Shown piece after piece: positions 34,381 to 43,659 of a stretch of DNA of 64,000 bases (the stretch's first letter is position 1; each line of letters starts with the position of its first letter). The position numbers and the translations under genes are program-made. The DNA is from Saprospiraceae bacterium. Lineage in GTDB: Bacteria > Bacteroidota > Bacteroidia > Chitinophagales > Saprospiraceae. The DNA is taken from contig JADJNW010000001.1 of the NCBI GenBank assembly GCA_016714085.1, positions 434,001 through 498,000 of the forward strand, given 5' to 3'. The notes below the pieces were generated by a model. The model was not told the origin of the DNA. It made no database searches and was given only the letters and a program-made list of their open reading frames with translations.

Positions 34381-35296
34381 TTAATTGCTCTTTTAATTGA
34401 AGCGCTTTTTGATAATAAGAATGCTCAGAGTCTGCCAGTATGGATGCCAATTTTAAATCAAATTTACTGCGCTGCCCATCAGCGAGATAAGCCAGTAAAG
34501 CATACCACTCCGCTGTTTCTGCATATAGGTAATCCTGATTAGCTGCTGCAAATTCCAAATGTGGAATACTTGATGAGAAATTCTTTTTTATAAAATAAAG
34601 ATACCCGAGATTCAAACGAGTATTTAGATAAACCTCAGGGTTGTCACTTTGAATAGTTTGCAGTAAACGAATGGCAGCATCGTAGCGCTTTTCCTGAATC
34701 ATTACAGATGCCGAATCAAACCTGGTTTTCGCTTCTTCTCCCGAACGTACAAAAGTGCCCGCAAATTCTGGCGTTCCTCCAAATTCCTCTGCCAGCGCAA
34801 TCATTTCAGCGTTTTGTTGCGGAGTACCTTCTGTTGATTTCTTTTCAGCATTTACTATAGGTCCATCATATTTTTTCTTTTCGGATGTTCCCTCTGGGTC
34901 ATTTGGAGGTAAGTTATTTTCTTTTTGTATGGAGTTATCCATCTGTTCTGGCGCTTTAGAAGATGGCGTCAAATCGCTTGATTGCAATAAATAAATAAGC
35001 AATAAAATAATTCCAATAATTATAATGAATATCATTCCCCATTTTAACCAATTAAAGCGCTTCGGTTGCCCCGATTGCATTTGCTCTTTTTCTTGTTGCC
35101 AGGATTGCATTTGCTCTGTGAGATCATCTTCCAGCAGGATGTCCATCATCTCGCGCTCCAGACGATGCGCCCCCACTTCGTCGGCAAGGTTAGTATCCAC
35201 AGCCATTTCTGCCTCAAACGCTTGTCGCTCGGCTGCCGACATATTTCCATCCAAATAATTCTGAATGCTATCAAAGCGTTGTATATCTTTATTCAT
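34376..35296 (-). CDS. Membrane anti-sigma-like protein with C-terminal tetratricopeptide-like repeats
   Basis: The 306-residue single-pass membrane protein has an N-terminal cytoplasmic domain (1-85, IQNYLDGNMSAAERQAFEAEM) typical of anti-sigma factors lacking a zinc motif. A membrane segment (about 88-108, GMIFIIIIGIILLLIYLL), a polar periplasmic linker (about 110-195), and a C-terminal TPR-like domain (about 200-306, YDAAIRLLQTI, LNLGYLYFIKKNF) follow. It overlaps the ECF sigma gene by 8 bp, so the pair is translationally coupled. The periplasmic TPR part may sense a partner and release the sigma factor. Confidence 0.75.
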   Translation of the reverse strand: MNKDIQRFDSIQNYLDGNMSAAERQAFEAEMAVDTNLADEVGAHRLEREMMDILLEDDLTEQMQSWQQEKEQMQSGQPKRFNWLKWGMIFIIIIGIILLLIYLLQSSDLTPSSKAPEQMDNSIQKENNLPPNDPEGTSEKKKYDGPIVNAEKKSTEGTPQQNAEMIALAEEFGGTPEFAGTFVRSGEEAKTRFDSASVMIQEKRYDAAIRLLQTIQSDNPEVYLNTRLNLGYLYFIKKNFSSSIPHLEFAAANQDYLYAETAEWYALLAYLADGQRSKFDLKLASILADSEHSYYQKALQLKEQLK

Positions 35297-35909
35297 GGAT
35301 CATGCTTTTAATCAAATGAACTAATTCCGGTTTGCCCAATATCATTTCCTTCAATCGGTTATTACATCGGTATGCTTCCTTTTTAGCCATATCTGCATTG
35401 CTCAAACCAATCTCTTGCGCTATTTCTTCCATCGAATGCGAATTGGCACGCAGCCAAAGAATTTTTTTGCATCGTTCGCCTATATTTTCCAATAGTTGTC
35501 TGACCAGGTTTTTTCTATCTAAATCAATCACTGCATCTAAAGGATTATCTTCACTTTGCTCCTCCATCCGCATCTGTTCATCTGTCAGATTTACCCGACT
35601 ATTCCAGCTTTGTTTGTTACGATCCATCCAAAGTCGCAAGGCAATTCCAACAAAATAAGAACGCAAAGAGCTTCTACCTTCAAATGCGCTATTCCGAACG
35701 TTTCGCTGAAATATCTTAAATGCATCCTGATACGCGTCTTGCGCATCTTGCTTCGACCCGCCGCGTTCCTGGATTTTGGCAAAAACCATTCGCTCCAGAC
35801 GCTGATCCAGAAAAAAAGACCGTAATGCCTGATGCCGCTCTTCTTCCTTGCCCTGAATCATACGAATCATTTCTTCATCGCTAAAGGACTCTATTGGTTT
35901 TTCTTTCAT
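35289..35909 (-). CDS. ECF-type RNA polymerase sigma factor
   Basis: This 206-residue sigma-70 family (ECF) protein has a region 2 with DAQDAYQDAFKIFQRNV and SLRSYFVGIALRLWMDRNKQ near 60-105, and a region 4 helix-turn-helix with MEEIAQEIGLSNADMAKKEAYRC near 155-178, shown here in parts. It is co-transcribed with the membrane anti-sigma gene that overlaps its end. Target promoters are unknown; the two nearly identical upstream regions of the lipoprotein genes at 36.8 and 38.4 kb are candidates (inference). Confidence 0.85.
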   Translation of the reverse strand: MKEKPIESFSDEEMIRMIQGKEEERHQALRSFFLDQRLERMVFAKIQERGGSKQDAQDAYQDAFKIFQRNVRNSAFEGRSSLRSYFVGIALRLWMDRNKQSWNSRVNLTDEQMRMEEQSEDNPLDAVIDLDRKNLVRQLLENIGERCKKILWLRANSHSMEEIAQEIGLSNADMAKKEAYRCNNRLKEMILGKPELVHLIKSMIHE

Positions 35910-36045
35910 ACCAATTACGGTGGTTTAGTGGTGAGAATTAAGAAATAGTACCCAAATATCTCGAATATTTTTGGAAAATAGCTCAAAATCACACCGTTGC
36001 AAAGCGGTTCTACTTAATAAAACGTGAATTATGGATTTCTGATTT

Positions 36046-36195
36046 ATCCCATCGGGATAATGTATTGGTAGAACCATATATGTCGTTTCTATGCGTGCCA
36101 TCGGTACGTTTTATGAACAGGGTGTACCGACGGCACACCAACCTCTGGGCAATTTTAAATTGCTACCAATATATTGTTCCTACGGAACAAGGCTC
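36046..36195. repeat. Nested inverted-repeat element (MITE-like)
   Basis: Outer hairpins TCCCATCGGGA (about 36048-36058) and TTGTTCCTACGGAACAA (about 36175-36191) bracket TATTGGTAG (36063-36071) and CTACCAATA (about 36168-36176). At the centre, GTGCCATCGGTAC (36095-36107) pairs with GTACCGACGGCAC (36124-36136). The nesting suggests a small non-coding mobile or structured element. No transposase is nearby. Confidence 0.5.
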
Positions 36196-36320
36196 TCATT
36201 TTCACTGTATTGATATTAAGTTTGATCCATAACTCACGTTAATAAAGTAAGTTAATCCATCTATGGAGGTAACTTATTGAACCTATCAGGCATCAGGCAA
36301 ATACCTATACAGCATCTGCC

Positions 36321-36622
36321 TTGAACCCTTATAACATCTTTGCTGAACCTCTATAGGTTGAATCTTGAACCCCTGTAGCATCTTTGCTGAACCTCTATAG
36401 ATTGAACCTTGAACCCCCATAGCATCTTTATTGAACCTCTATAGGTTGAACCTTGAACCCCTGTAGCATCTTTACTGAACCTCTATAGGTTGAATCTTGA
36501 ACCCCTGTAGCATCTTTACTGAACCTCTATAGGTTGAACCTTGAACCCTTATAGCATCTTTGTTGAACCTCTATAGGTTGAACCTTGAACCCCTATAGCA
36601 TCTTTACTGAACCTCTATAGGT
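36321..36622. repeat. 44-bp tandem repeat (about 7 copies)
   Basis: Units starting TTGAACCC recur at 36321, 36365, 36409, 36453, 36497, 36541 and 36585, an exact 44-bp period. Each unit contains TATAGCATCTTT and the near-palindrome AACCTCTATAGGTT. Copies differ by a few substitutions. There are no unique spacers, so it is not CRISPR. Confidence 0.95.
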
Positions 36623-36808
36623 TCTTTAACTTACCCTTATCGTATCAAAAGCGCTTCTTTAAAGGCATTTTGGCAACATCCGCGTGTGTCACAAAAAAAT
36701 TTTCAAAAAAATCTTCCTGCCGTTGGGTACCCCTTTTCGATCGCGCCCACCTATTAGTCAAACAACCAATTAAAACTTGATTGACTAACCTTTTAAAAAT
36801 TAATAATC

Positions 36809-38234
36809 ATGAAAAAGCAAATCTTATCTATCCTTCTTTTAGTAGTAGCAATAGTTATGTTCAACAGTTGCGAAAAAGAAGCAATCGAAGCACCTGCAAC
36901 AGAAAACACGACGAATGAATCCTTGAAACAGAATCCTATCGAGACCATCGTATCAGCACAGATTAGCCGCATGGATTCCATTACTCCTGATCTCGGGAGC
37001 GAAGTGGAAAGCAGAAGTAGCAAACAATTGCTCTATCAAGGGGATATCACACTTCATCAAGGTCAATGGGCATTGGCATCTCTGCGCAAAGCTCAATTAG
37101 GTGCTAATTATATCTACAGTGCAAAGGTGACGCCTTACAGCGGCGACCCTGACCTTTACATTCACGGCAGACAACCTGGCAATAATGGCGCATTCCGCCA
37201 AATCCGCAGTAGCCGTAATCCTGGTACTGACGTAGAAGAAGAAACCGCATCGGTGAATGATTTGACAAGCAGCGAAGATCGCCTGTATTTCAGTATCTAT
37301 GCGCAAACGGGTACTCGATTTATCCTGGAGATTTTCAAAGAGCAGATTTCTACTCCTACTTGTACGAGCGGCTGCAATGGATTCCTTGCCAATGAAAATT
37401 GGACCAATGAGCAGTTTATTGGAGTGTATGGCAACTACTTTGAAGATGTGACGGGAGATGGCAAAGCCGATGCCATTGCACTTGACGACAATCAGATACG
37501 AGTTAGACGTGCTACCGGTAGTAGCTTTGCACCAGAAGAAACTTGGTATAATTATCCTTATTGGGGTCTAAAAGGCACTTTTTTCGCCGATGTAACCGGC
37601 GATGGTAAAGCCGATGCCATTGCTATAAACGACCATAATGCCACGGTGAGCCGTTCTACGGGCAGTGGCTTTGCACCATTTGAGGTGGATCCTTTACGCT
37701 GACGAAATAGTTGGAGCTTATGGTACTTTCTTCGCCGATGTGAACGGCGATAAAAAAGCCGACATGATCGCCATAGGTACAGATGGCATTAAGGTTAGAC
37801 GTTCTACTGGTAATGGATTTGCATCAGAAGTGCGTTGGACAAATTCCTTATATTATGGAAGTTATTTTGTAGATGTGAATTGTGATGGCAAAGCAGATGC
37901 CATTGCTATCTACGCCGATTACACGGGAGTTAGACGCTCCACCGGAAATGGCTTTGCAGCAGAAGAACGTTGGATTAACGGATCATACAATGGATTAAGA
38001 GGTACTTTCTATGCGGATGTAACGGGTGATCGTAAAGCGGATGTTATCGCCATAAATGATACTTACACAAACGTCAAACGCTCTACCGGCAATGGTTTTG
38101 CACAAGAGGAACGCTGGTTGAATGAAGCACATTTTGGAACACTTGGCAATTTCTTTATAGATGTAACCGGAGATGGAAAAGCCGATTTCATCGCTGTAAA
38201 TAATGACCGAATTAGTGTAAGACGCTCGAAATAA
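36809..38234 (+). CDS. Lipoprotein with pre-peptidase-like N-terminal domain and VCBS/FG-GAP-type repeats; frameshifted
   Basis: The signal peptide ends in a lipobox (MFNSCEK). A beta domain (about 70-185: SLRKAQLGANYIY, VTPYSGDPDLYIHG) resembles PPC-type domains. Then six or so repeats follow, each with a DVTGDGKADAIAI-type calcium-binding motif and an RSTGxGFAxEERW motif. The frame breaks near 37685. Adding AG gives FERWILYADE, matching the EERW of the other repeats, so a dinucleotide loss inside GAGAGG is likely. About 475 aa when corrected. The upstream 120 bp resemble those of the paralogue at 38438. It is probably surface-exposed. Confidence 0.75.
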
Positions 38235-38265
38235 TCTATGTATAGTTTTGATAATCCTCAAAACA

Positions 38266-38308
38266 AAAACCTCCTGCCCAGCTTTGGTTGGTATGCAGGA
38301 GGTTTTTT
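38266..38308 (+). terminator. Rho-independent terminator
   Basis: ACCTCCTGC (about 38269-38277) and GCAGGAGGT (38295-38303) form a stem followed by a T run. It ends the VCBS lipoprotein gene. A near-identical CCTCCTGC stem ends its paralogue. Confidence 0.85.
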
Positions 38309-38437
38309 ATTATTCAAGCTTCCTGTTTCTTTTTAAAAAATCTCCCTTTCGTTGGGCACCAATCTTCCATTGCTCCCACCTACTAATCAAACAATAACAT
38401 TAAAACTTCATTAACTAACCTTAAAAAATGAATAATC

Positions 38438-39010
38438 ATGAAAAAGCAAATCTTATTCGTACTTACATTGATGGTAGCATTGATATGCTTCAATAGCTGC
38501 GAAAAAGAAGCGCTCGAAGCACCTGCAACAGCGACGAATGACGCTTCCAAAGAAGAACCAATGATAAAGATTGTACTAGGCCCAAATGACCGAATGGACT
38601 CTATCGGTTTAAATTTGAACGACCAAATAGAAAGTAGAGAGGCTAAAACCTTATGGATCACGGTTTATTCAAGCACCCTATATCAAGGCAACTGGAGCCG
38701 CTTATATATACCGAGAGCTAATCTTGACCCCAATTATCGCTACACGGCAATCCTGACGCCTTACGGTGGCAACCCTGATTTGTACATACAAGGCAAAAAA
38801 ACGTACAGCTACACCGAGTTTCGTACCATTCGATATAGCATCAACCCAGGTGCGTATCAAGATTCATCCGTAGCATTGCTCAGCGATTTGCGTAGTGATG
38901 AAGATACCATGTGCTTTAGTGTATATGCTCAAACTAATACGCAGTATATCCTTTACATCTACCGAGAGCCAATCACGATTTACAATCCACTTTGCAGATT
39001 TGGATGCTAA
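38438..39010 (+). CDS. Short paralogue of the VCBS lipoprotein, N-terminal domain only
   Basis: The 190-residue lipoprotein (lipobox CFNSCEK) is homologous to the first 190 residues of the gene at 36809: MKKQIL opening, LYIPRANLDPNYRYTAILTP, YGGNPDLYIQG, CFSVYAQTNTQYILYIYRE. It ends NPLCRFGC just where the longer protein has PTCTSGC before its repeats. It is therefore the same domain without VCBS repeats, not an obvious truncation by frameshift. Upstream sequence from about 38340 is closely related to that before 36809. Function unknown; likely surface lipoprotein. Confidence 0.75.
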   Translation: MKKQILFVLTLMVALICFNSCEKEALEAPATATNDASKEEPMIKIVLGPNDRMDSIGLNLNDQIESREAKTLWITVYSSTLYQGNWSRLYIPRANLDPNYRYTAILTPYGGNPDLYIQGKKTYSYTEFRTIRYSINPGAYQDSSVALLSDLRSDEDTMCFSVYAQTNTQYILYIYREPITIYNPLCRFGC

Positions 39011-39031
39011 GTGATCATTTCCAAAAACAAG

Positions 39032-39073
39032 CACCTCCTGCTACCAGCGAAAGTTGGGCAGGAGGCGTTTTTT
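39032..39073 (+). terminator. Rho-independent terminator
   Basis: CACCTCCTG (39032-39040) pairs with CAGGAGGCG (39059-39067), followed by six T. It follows the short lipoprotein gene and resembles the terminator at 38266-38308. Confidence 0.85.
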
Positions 39074-39153
39074 AACTAACTATCATTCAGAATTTTAGGT
39101 ATATTTAACTCTAGATTCTACCCTAATATTTCAGTCACCTAAAATAAAACACT

Positions 39154-42100
39154 ATGCCTCACGCACGTTGCATTTCACTGCTAATCTTTGTATTAACTGC
39201 ATTTTCCACCTATTCTCTACAAGCGCAGACTAGACCGCTGGCAGATACTACATTGGTACAGCAATTGCTTATGGCTTCAAACTCAAACGCTGCTGCTGGA
39301 AATTTCGATGAAGCAATGTCATTAGCAGATTCTGCGGGTGTATTATGTGAACAAATAAGAGGAAAAAATAGTAGGATGTACCTTCAAATACTATTACTGA
39401 AAGGAAGACTGTTCAATTTTTTAGGACAGTTGGATAGCGCGATGGCAAATGTCAGAATGGCGGAGGAAATACTGCCTAAGCTTTCAGGGAAAAATCGAGA
39501 TATGGAAGCCTCTATTTATGGTACTTTGGGAGAGTGTTTTAGAGCAAAACAAGAATACGATCAAGCTATTTCCTACCAGGAAAAAGCACTGGCAATATTA
39601 ATAGAAGAGTTTGGTGAAACCAATGCAAACGTTCCCTTCTACTACAATAATACAGCGGTCATCTATGAAATGATTAATAACTTTGACAAAGCGCTTGCCT
39701 ACTACGAAAAAGCGCGGGAACTCTGGCAAAAAATATTTGGAGAAGCCCATCCGAATGTCGGATTAGCTTATAATAATATTGGATTTGTCTATAAAAAATT
39801 GGGTAAATATGATCAAGCGCTTTCCTATGCCAAAAAAGCGTTGGAAGTCATGATAAAAGCGGTGGGAGAAGAACACAATCAGACAGCTGATACTTATTTT
39901 AATATTGGAAATATTTACTCAGAAAAAGGAGATTATGACAATGCCCTTATTTTTACACAAAAAGCGTATGATATTAAACTAAAAATATTTGGAGAAGGTA
40001 GCCCGGAACTCGTCAATTCACTTGGCAATCTAGGTGCACTCTATGCAAATAAAGCAGATAATGTTCAGGCATTGTTTTTCCTAGAAAAAGCTGCGAATAT
40101 TTTACAACAGTATGCAAGCACGCATCCTGTCCTGGCAAATCTTTATGATAATGTAGGTGCTATTCATGCCTCTCAAGGAGATCATGATCGAGCACTTAAT
40201 TATTTGAACAAAGCACTCAATATTGCTAATGCTCCTAATTTTTATGACCAGCGATTTATCCCTATATGTTATATCAGCATGGGGAGTGAATATCAAGCTC
40301 GAGGTGAAAATGTGCTGGCACTTACTTATTTTGAAAAAGCGCTGGAATTATTCTTAAAACTATATGGAGAAGATAATACGGATGTAGCTGGTGCTTATGT
40401 AAATATTGGTGTTAACCAAGATTTATTAGGAGATTCAGATAAAGCAATTGATTATTATGAAAAAGCGAATGCAATTTTTGCCAAAAACTTTGGAGAAGAT
40501 CATCAAAAAGTGGCTGAAAATTACCATCGGATTGGTATAAGTTATAGAAATAAGGAGCAATATGACCAGGCACTGTCTTACCAGAAAAAGCATTGGAAAT
40601 GCAGCTGAAAAAGCTTGGCGACATTTATCCCGATGTAGCAGCATCCTATAACGGTATAGGATTTACCTACTTTAAAATGGGGGATTATGGACAGTCACTC
40701 GCTATGTATGAAAAAGCTCTTTGCAAGAGGCTTTTCAATATGCCAGTCGAGCCAAATCGCAGTTGCTGCAAGAAGCAATGCAGGAAACCGATGCTTTGCG
40801 TTTTGCAGGATTATCTGATAGTTTATTACAGCAGGAATATGATTTGCGAATTAATATTACTTATAATGAAAAGCAAAAACAAGCATTGCTTGATGCAAAA
40901 TTGTCAGAAACCGATTCAACAGTAGTAGCTATCAACGTAAAGATATCTGACCTTAAACAAAAATACGAGAATCTTAAAAATCACTTTACGAGCGAATATC
41001 CAGATTATTATCGGCTTAAGTATAGTCAAAACGCTGTGTCTGCGACTGAAGTGCAAAAGGAACTGCTTCAACCCGGTCAAGCCCTACTCGAATATTTCGT
41101 CGGCGACAGCAGTATTTTTATATTTGTCTTGCGTCCTGATACGCTCGTGATGCAAGAGGTGAAAAAGGATTTTCCCTTGGAAGATTGGGTCAGTTCTTTA
41201 CGCGATAATATTTACTTAAATCGTACGACAGGTGCTACGGCTTATGCCGAAGCAGCTTATAATTTGTATCAAAAATTAATTGCTCCTGTAAAATCTTTAT
41301 TACCCAAACAACTCATTATTATTCCCGATGGGATATTAGGGTACGTGCCTTTTGAAGCTTTGCTGACTGCCAAACCGGAACGAGCCATTCGTTTCAATAC
41401 GCACGCTTATTTACTAAAAGAACATCAGATTAGTTATTGTTATTCCGCAACATTATTACGCGAAATGCAGCAAAAGAAAAAGGTGCAAGAGCCTACCGGA
41501 ACGCTTCTGGCAGTAGCGCCATTTTACAGTGGGGATACCACTTTATTAGCTAATTTATTCGCATATGATGAAACAACCCGCAAAGACTTGGCACCCTTGC
41601 AAAATTCTGGAGAGGAAGTCTATCGCATCAGCAAATTGTGGAAGGGCGAGGTATTGACTGGTGCAGATGCGACCGAAACCAAATTTACCGAACTTGCTGG
41701 AAATTATCGCATTTTACATTTAGCCACGCATGGTAGAGCCGATGAGCGCGTAGGAGACTACTCTTTCCTGGCTTTCAGTGAAATAAAAGACAGTGTCGAG
41801 AATGAATTATTATACGTTCGGGATTTATATAATTTGCAATTGAATGCAGATTTGGTGGTGCTTTCAGCGTGTGAAACGGGCTTGGGTAAATTGAGTCGGG
41901 GCGAGGGGATTATCTCATTGGCAAGAGCCTTTGCGTACGCAGGTGCGAAGAGCATTGTGACCACTTTGTGGAGCGTGGATGATGCCAAAACCAAAGATGT
42001 AATGGTGGATTTTTATAGAAATCTGAAAAAAGGCATGACAAAAGATGCTGCCTTGCGCCAAGCAAAATTAAATTATCTGAAAGGGCATACCAATCCAGGG

Positions 42101-42163
42101 GACGCACATCCTTATTACTGGGCAGGCTTTGCGCCGATTGGCGATATGCGGGCGCTGCACTGA
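39154..42163 (+). CDS. Exported TPR-CHAT protease; split into three frames
   Basis: The signal peptide (about 1-25, LLIFVLTAFSTYSLQAQ) is followed by roughly ten TPRs of the NPHN/Kinesin light-chain style (KALAYYEKA, NNIGFVYKKLGKYDQAL). A C-terminal CHAT caspase-like domain has the catalytic His codon at 41729 (LHLATHG) and Cys codon at 41870 (LSACETG). Breaks occur at 40585-40589, where one A is lost (YQKKALEMQL restored), and at about 40715-40723. There the last TPR runs directly into LQEAFQYASRAKSQLL, so more than one base may be missing. No toxin substrate or CRISPR partner is nearby. Confidence 0.85.
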
Positions 42164-42165
42164 AA

Positions 42166-42197
42166 ACTAATCTGGTGACTGAAGTCATCAGATTAGT
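42166..42197 (+). terminator. Stem-loop after the TPR-CHAT gene
   Basis: ACTAATCTGGTGACT (42166-42180) pairs with AGTCATCAGATTAGT (42183-42197) with one mismatch. It follows the stop by three bases. The U tract is weak. Confidence 0.6.
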
Positions 42198-42277
42198 CTA
42201 TTGTAGGTTTCAACAAAAGTTACTACTTTTAAAAATCTGTTTTTCGATTGACTTGAAACCGAAAATTTGCTTCATCC

Positions 42278-43582
42278 ATGAAACGACGAGACTTTCTAAA
42301 CCAATCCTCCAAAGTAGTTGGTAGCGCTGCTATTGCAAGCATTTTACCTTCCAAAGTTGTTTTTGGCAATCCTTTTTTACCAAACGATAAAATCCAATTC
42401 GCGCTCATTGGCTGCAAAGGCATGGGCTGGTCGAATTTGAATGCGCTTTTGAAAACGGGCGAAGCCGAATGCGTGGCGCTTTGCGATGTAGATGAGAATA
42501 TATTATCACAGCGTACTGCTGATCTGGAAAAACTCGGCGGCAAAGCTGAAACGTACACCGATTATCGCAAAGTACTGGAACGCAAGGATATAGATGCGAT
42601 TATTGTTGGCACGCCCGACCATTGGCACGCATTGATCACCATCGAAGCTTGCATGGCGGGCAAGGATGTGTATGTCGAAAAGCCATTGGCACTCACGGTC
42701 GAAGAATGTAATTTGATGGTAGCTGCTGCTCAAAAATACAAACGCGCCGTGCAGGTTGGTCAATGGCAACGCAGTCAGCAGCATTTTCAGGATGCCGTGG
42801 CTTACGTACGTTCCGGGAAGCTGGGCGAAATTTTTGGAGCGCGTACCTGGATTGCCAGCACTCAGCCCAATTTACCCGTCGTAGCGGATGCGCCTGTTCC
42901 AAGTGGCGTCCATTATGATATGTGGCTTGGGCCTGCACCGAAGCGGACATTCAATTCCAATCGTTTTCATTATACTTTCCGCTGGTATTGGGATTATGCG
43001 GGTGGCTTGATGACCGATTGGGGTGTGCATTTGTTGGATATTCCGATTTTTGCATTGGGTAACGCTGCACCAAAATCTGTTTTTTCTTCAGGTGCAAAAA
43101 GGGTTTATCCTGGCGATGCCCGCGAAACGCCAGATGTGCAAACGACTGTGTATGAATTCGATAAATTCCAGATGACTTGGGAACACGCGATGGGTTCGCG
43201 CAGTCATTATACTGGCAAGGGTCACGGCATCAGTTTTCAAGGGGAAAAAGGTGTGTTGACGGTAAATCGTAGCGGCTGGGAAGTACTTCCGCACGATGAC
43301 AAGCAATTGGAAGCAGTGCCCTGGACGAAGTCGAGCGATAATGGTTTGGAAAAACACATGGTGAATTTTGTAGAAGTGATTAAATCCAGAAAATTGGAGG
43401 ATTTAAAATGCTCGGTGGAAGAAGGTGCCAAAGTAGCCATTATTTGTAATTTAGGGAATGCTTCGCTGCGCGTGGGCAAGCCATTGACTTGGGACGCAGA
43501 CAAACACCAGGTGAATGATAAAAAAGCGAATAAAATCCTGTCAGCGAATTATAAGAATGGTTGGAAATTACCGACAATTTAA
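42278..43582 (+). CDS. Gfo/Idh/MocA family oxidoreductase, Tat-exported
   Basis: This 434-residue NAD(P)-dependent oxidoreductase of the Gfo/Idh/MocA family has a Tat signal peptide (KRRDFL, then GSAAIASILPSKVVFG). The Rossmann domain opens IQFALIGCKGMGWSN, and the EKPLALTVEE motif near 145 carries the conserved lysine. The periplasmic form fits sugar or sugar-lactone substrates, including oxidation at C3. It is followed 78 bp later by a double-DUF1080 protein, a pairing seen in 3-keto-glycoside processing (inference). The cofactor is probably bound before export. Confidence 0.88.
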   Translation: MKRRDFLNQSSKVVGSAAIASILPSKVVFGNPFLPNDKIQFALIGCKGMGWSNLNALLKTGEAECVALCDVDENILSQRTADLEKLGGKAETYTDYRKVLERKDIDAIIVGTPDHWHALITIEACMAGKDVYVEKPLALTVEECNLMVAAAQKYKRAVQVGQWQRSQQHFQDAVAYVRSGKLGEIFGARTWIASTQPNLPVVADAPVPSGVHYDMWLGPAPKRTFNSNRFHYTFRWYWDYAGGLMTDWGVHLLDIPIFALGNAAPKSVFSSGAKRVYPGDARETPDVQTTVYEFDKFQMTWEHAMGSRSHYTGKGHGISFQGEKGVLTVNRSGWEVLPHDDKQLEAVPWTKSSDNGLEKHMVNFVEVIKSRKLEDLKCSVEEGAKVAIICNLGNASLRVGKPLTWDADKHQVNDKKANKILSANYKNGWKLPTI

Positions 43583-43659
43583 TGTAATAACTGTCAATTT
43601 TATAATATTTTAATTAAAATAGCTTCGCTATTGATTAATAAGTGTTTAAAATATTAAAC

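Larger units (their letters stand above)
35910..36808. other. Repeat-rich 0.9-kb intergenic region
   Basis: No gene is visible. From the left it holds the divergent promoter area of the sigma gene, a nested inverted-repeat element at 36046-36195, a 44-bp minisatellite at 36321-36622, and a 120-bp stretch directly upstream of the VCBS lipoprotein that is closely shared with the upstream region of its paralogue. Confidence 0.7.

Noticed and set aside
36046..36195. Insertion sequence
   Set aside because: Inverted repeats are present but there is no transposase or room for one; at most a non-autonomous element.
36321..36622. CRISPR array
   Set aside because: The 44-bp units are contiguous and nearly identical with no unique spacers, and no cas genes are in the window.
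39154..42163. TPR-CHAT as part of a CRISPR-guided protease system
   Set aside because: No Cas7/Cas11-like effector or CRISPR array is present, and the protein carries a signal peptide, so a cytoplasmic Csx29-like role is unlikely.
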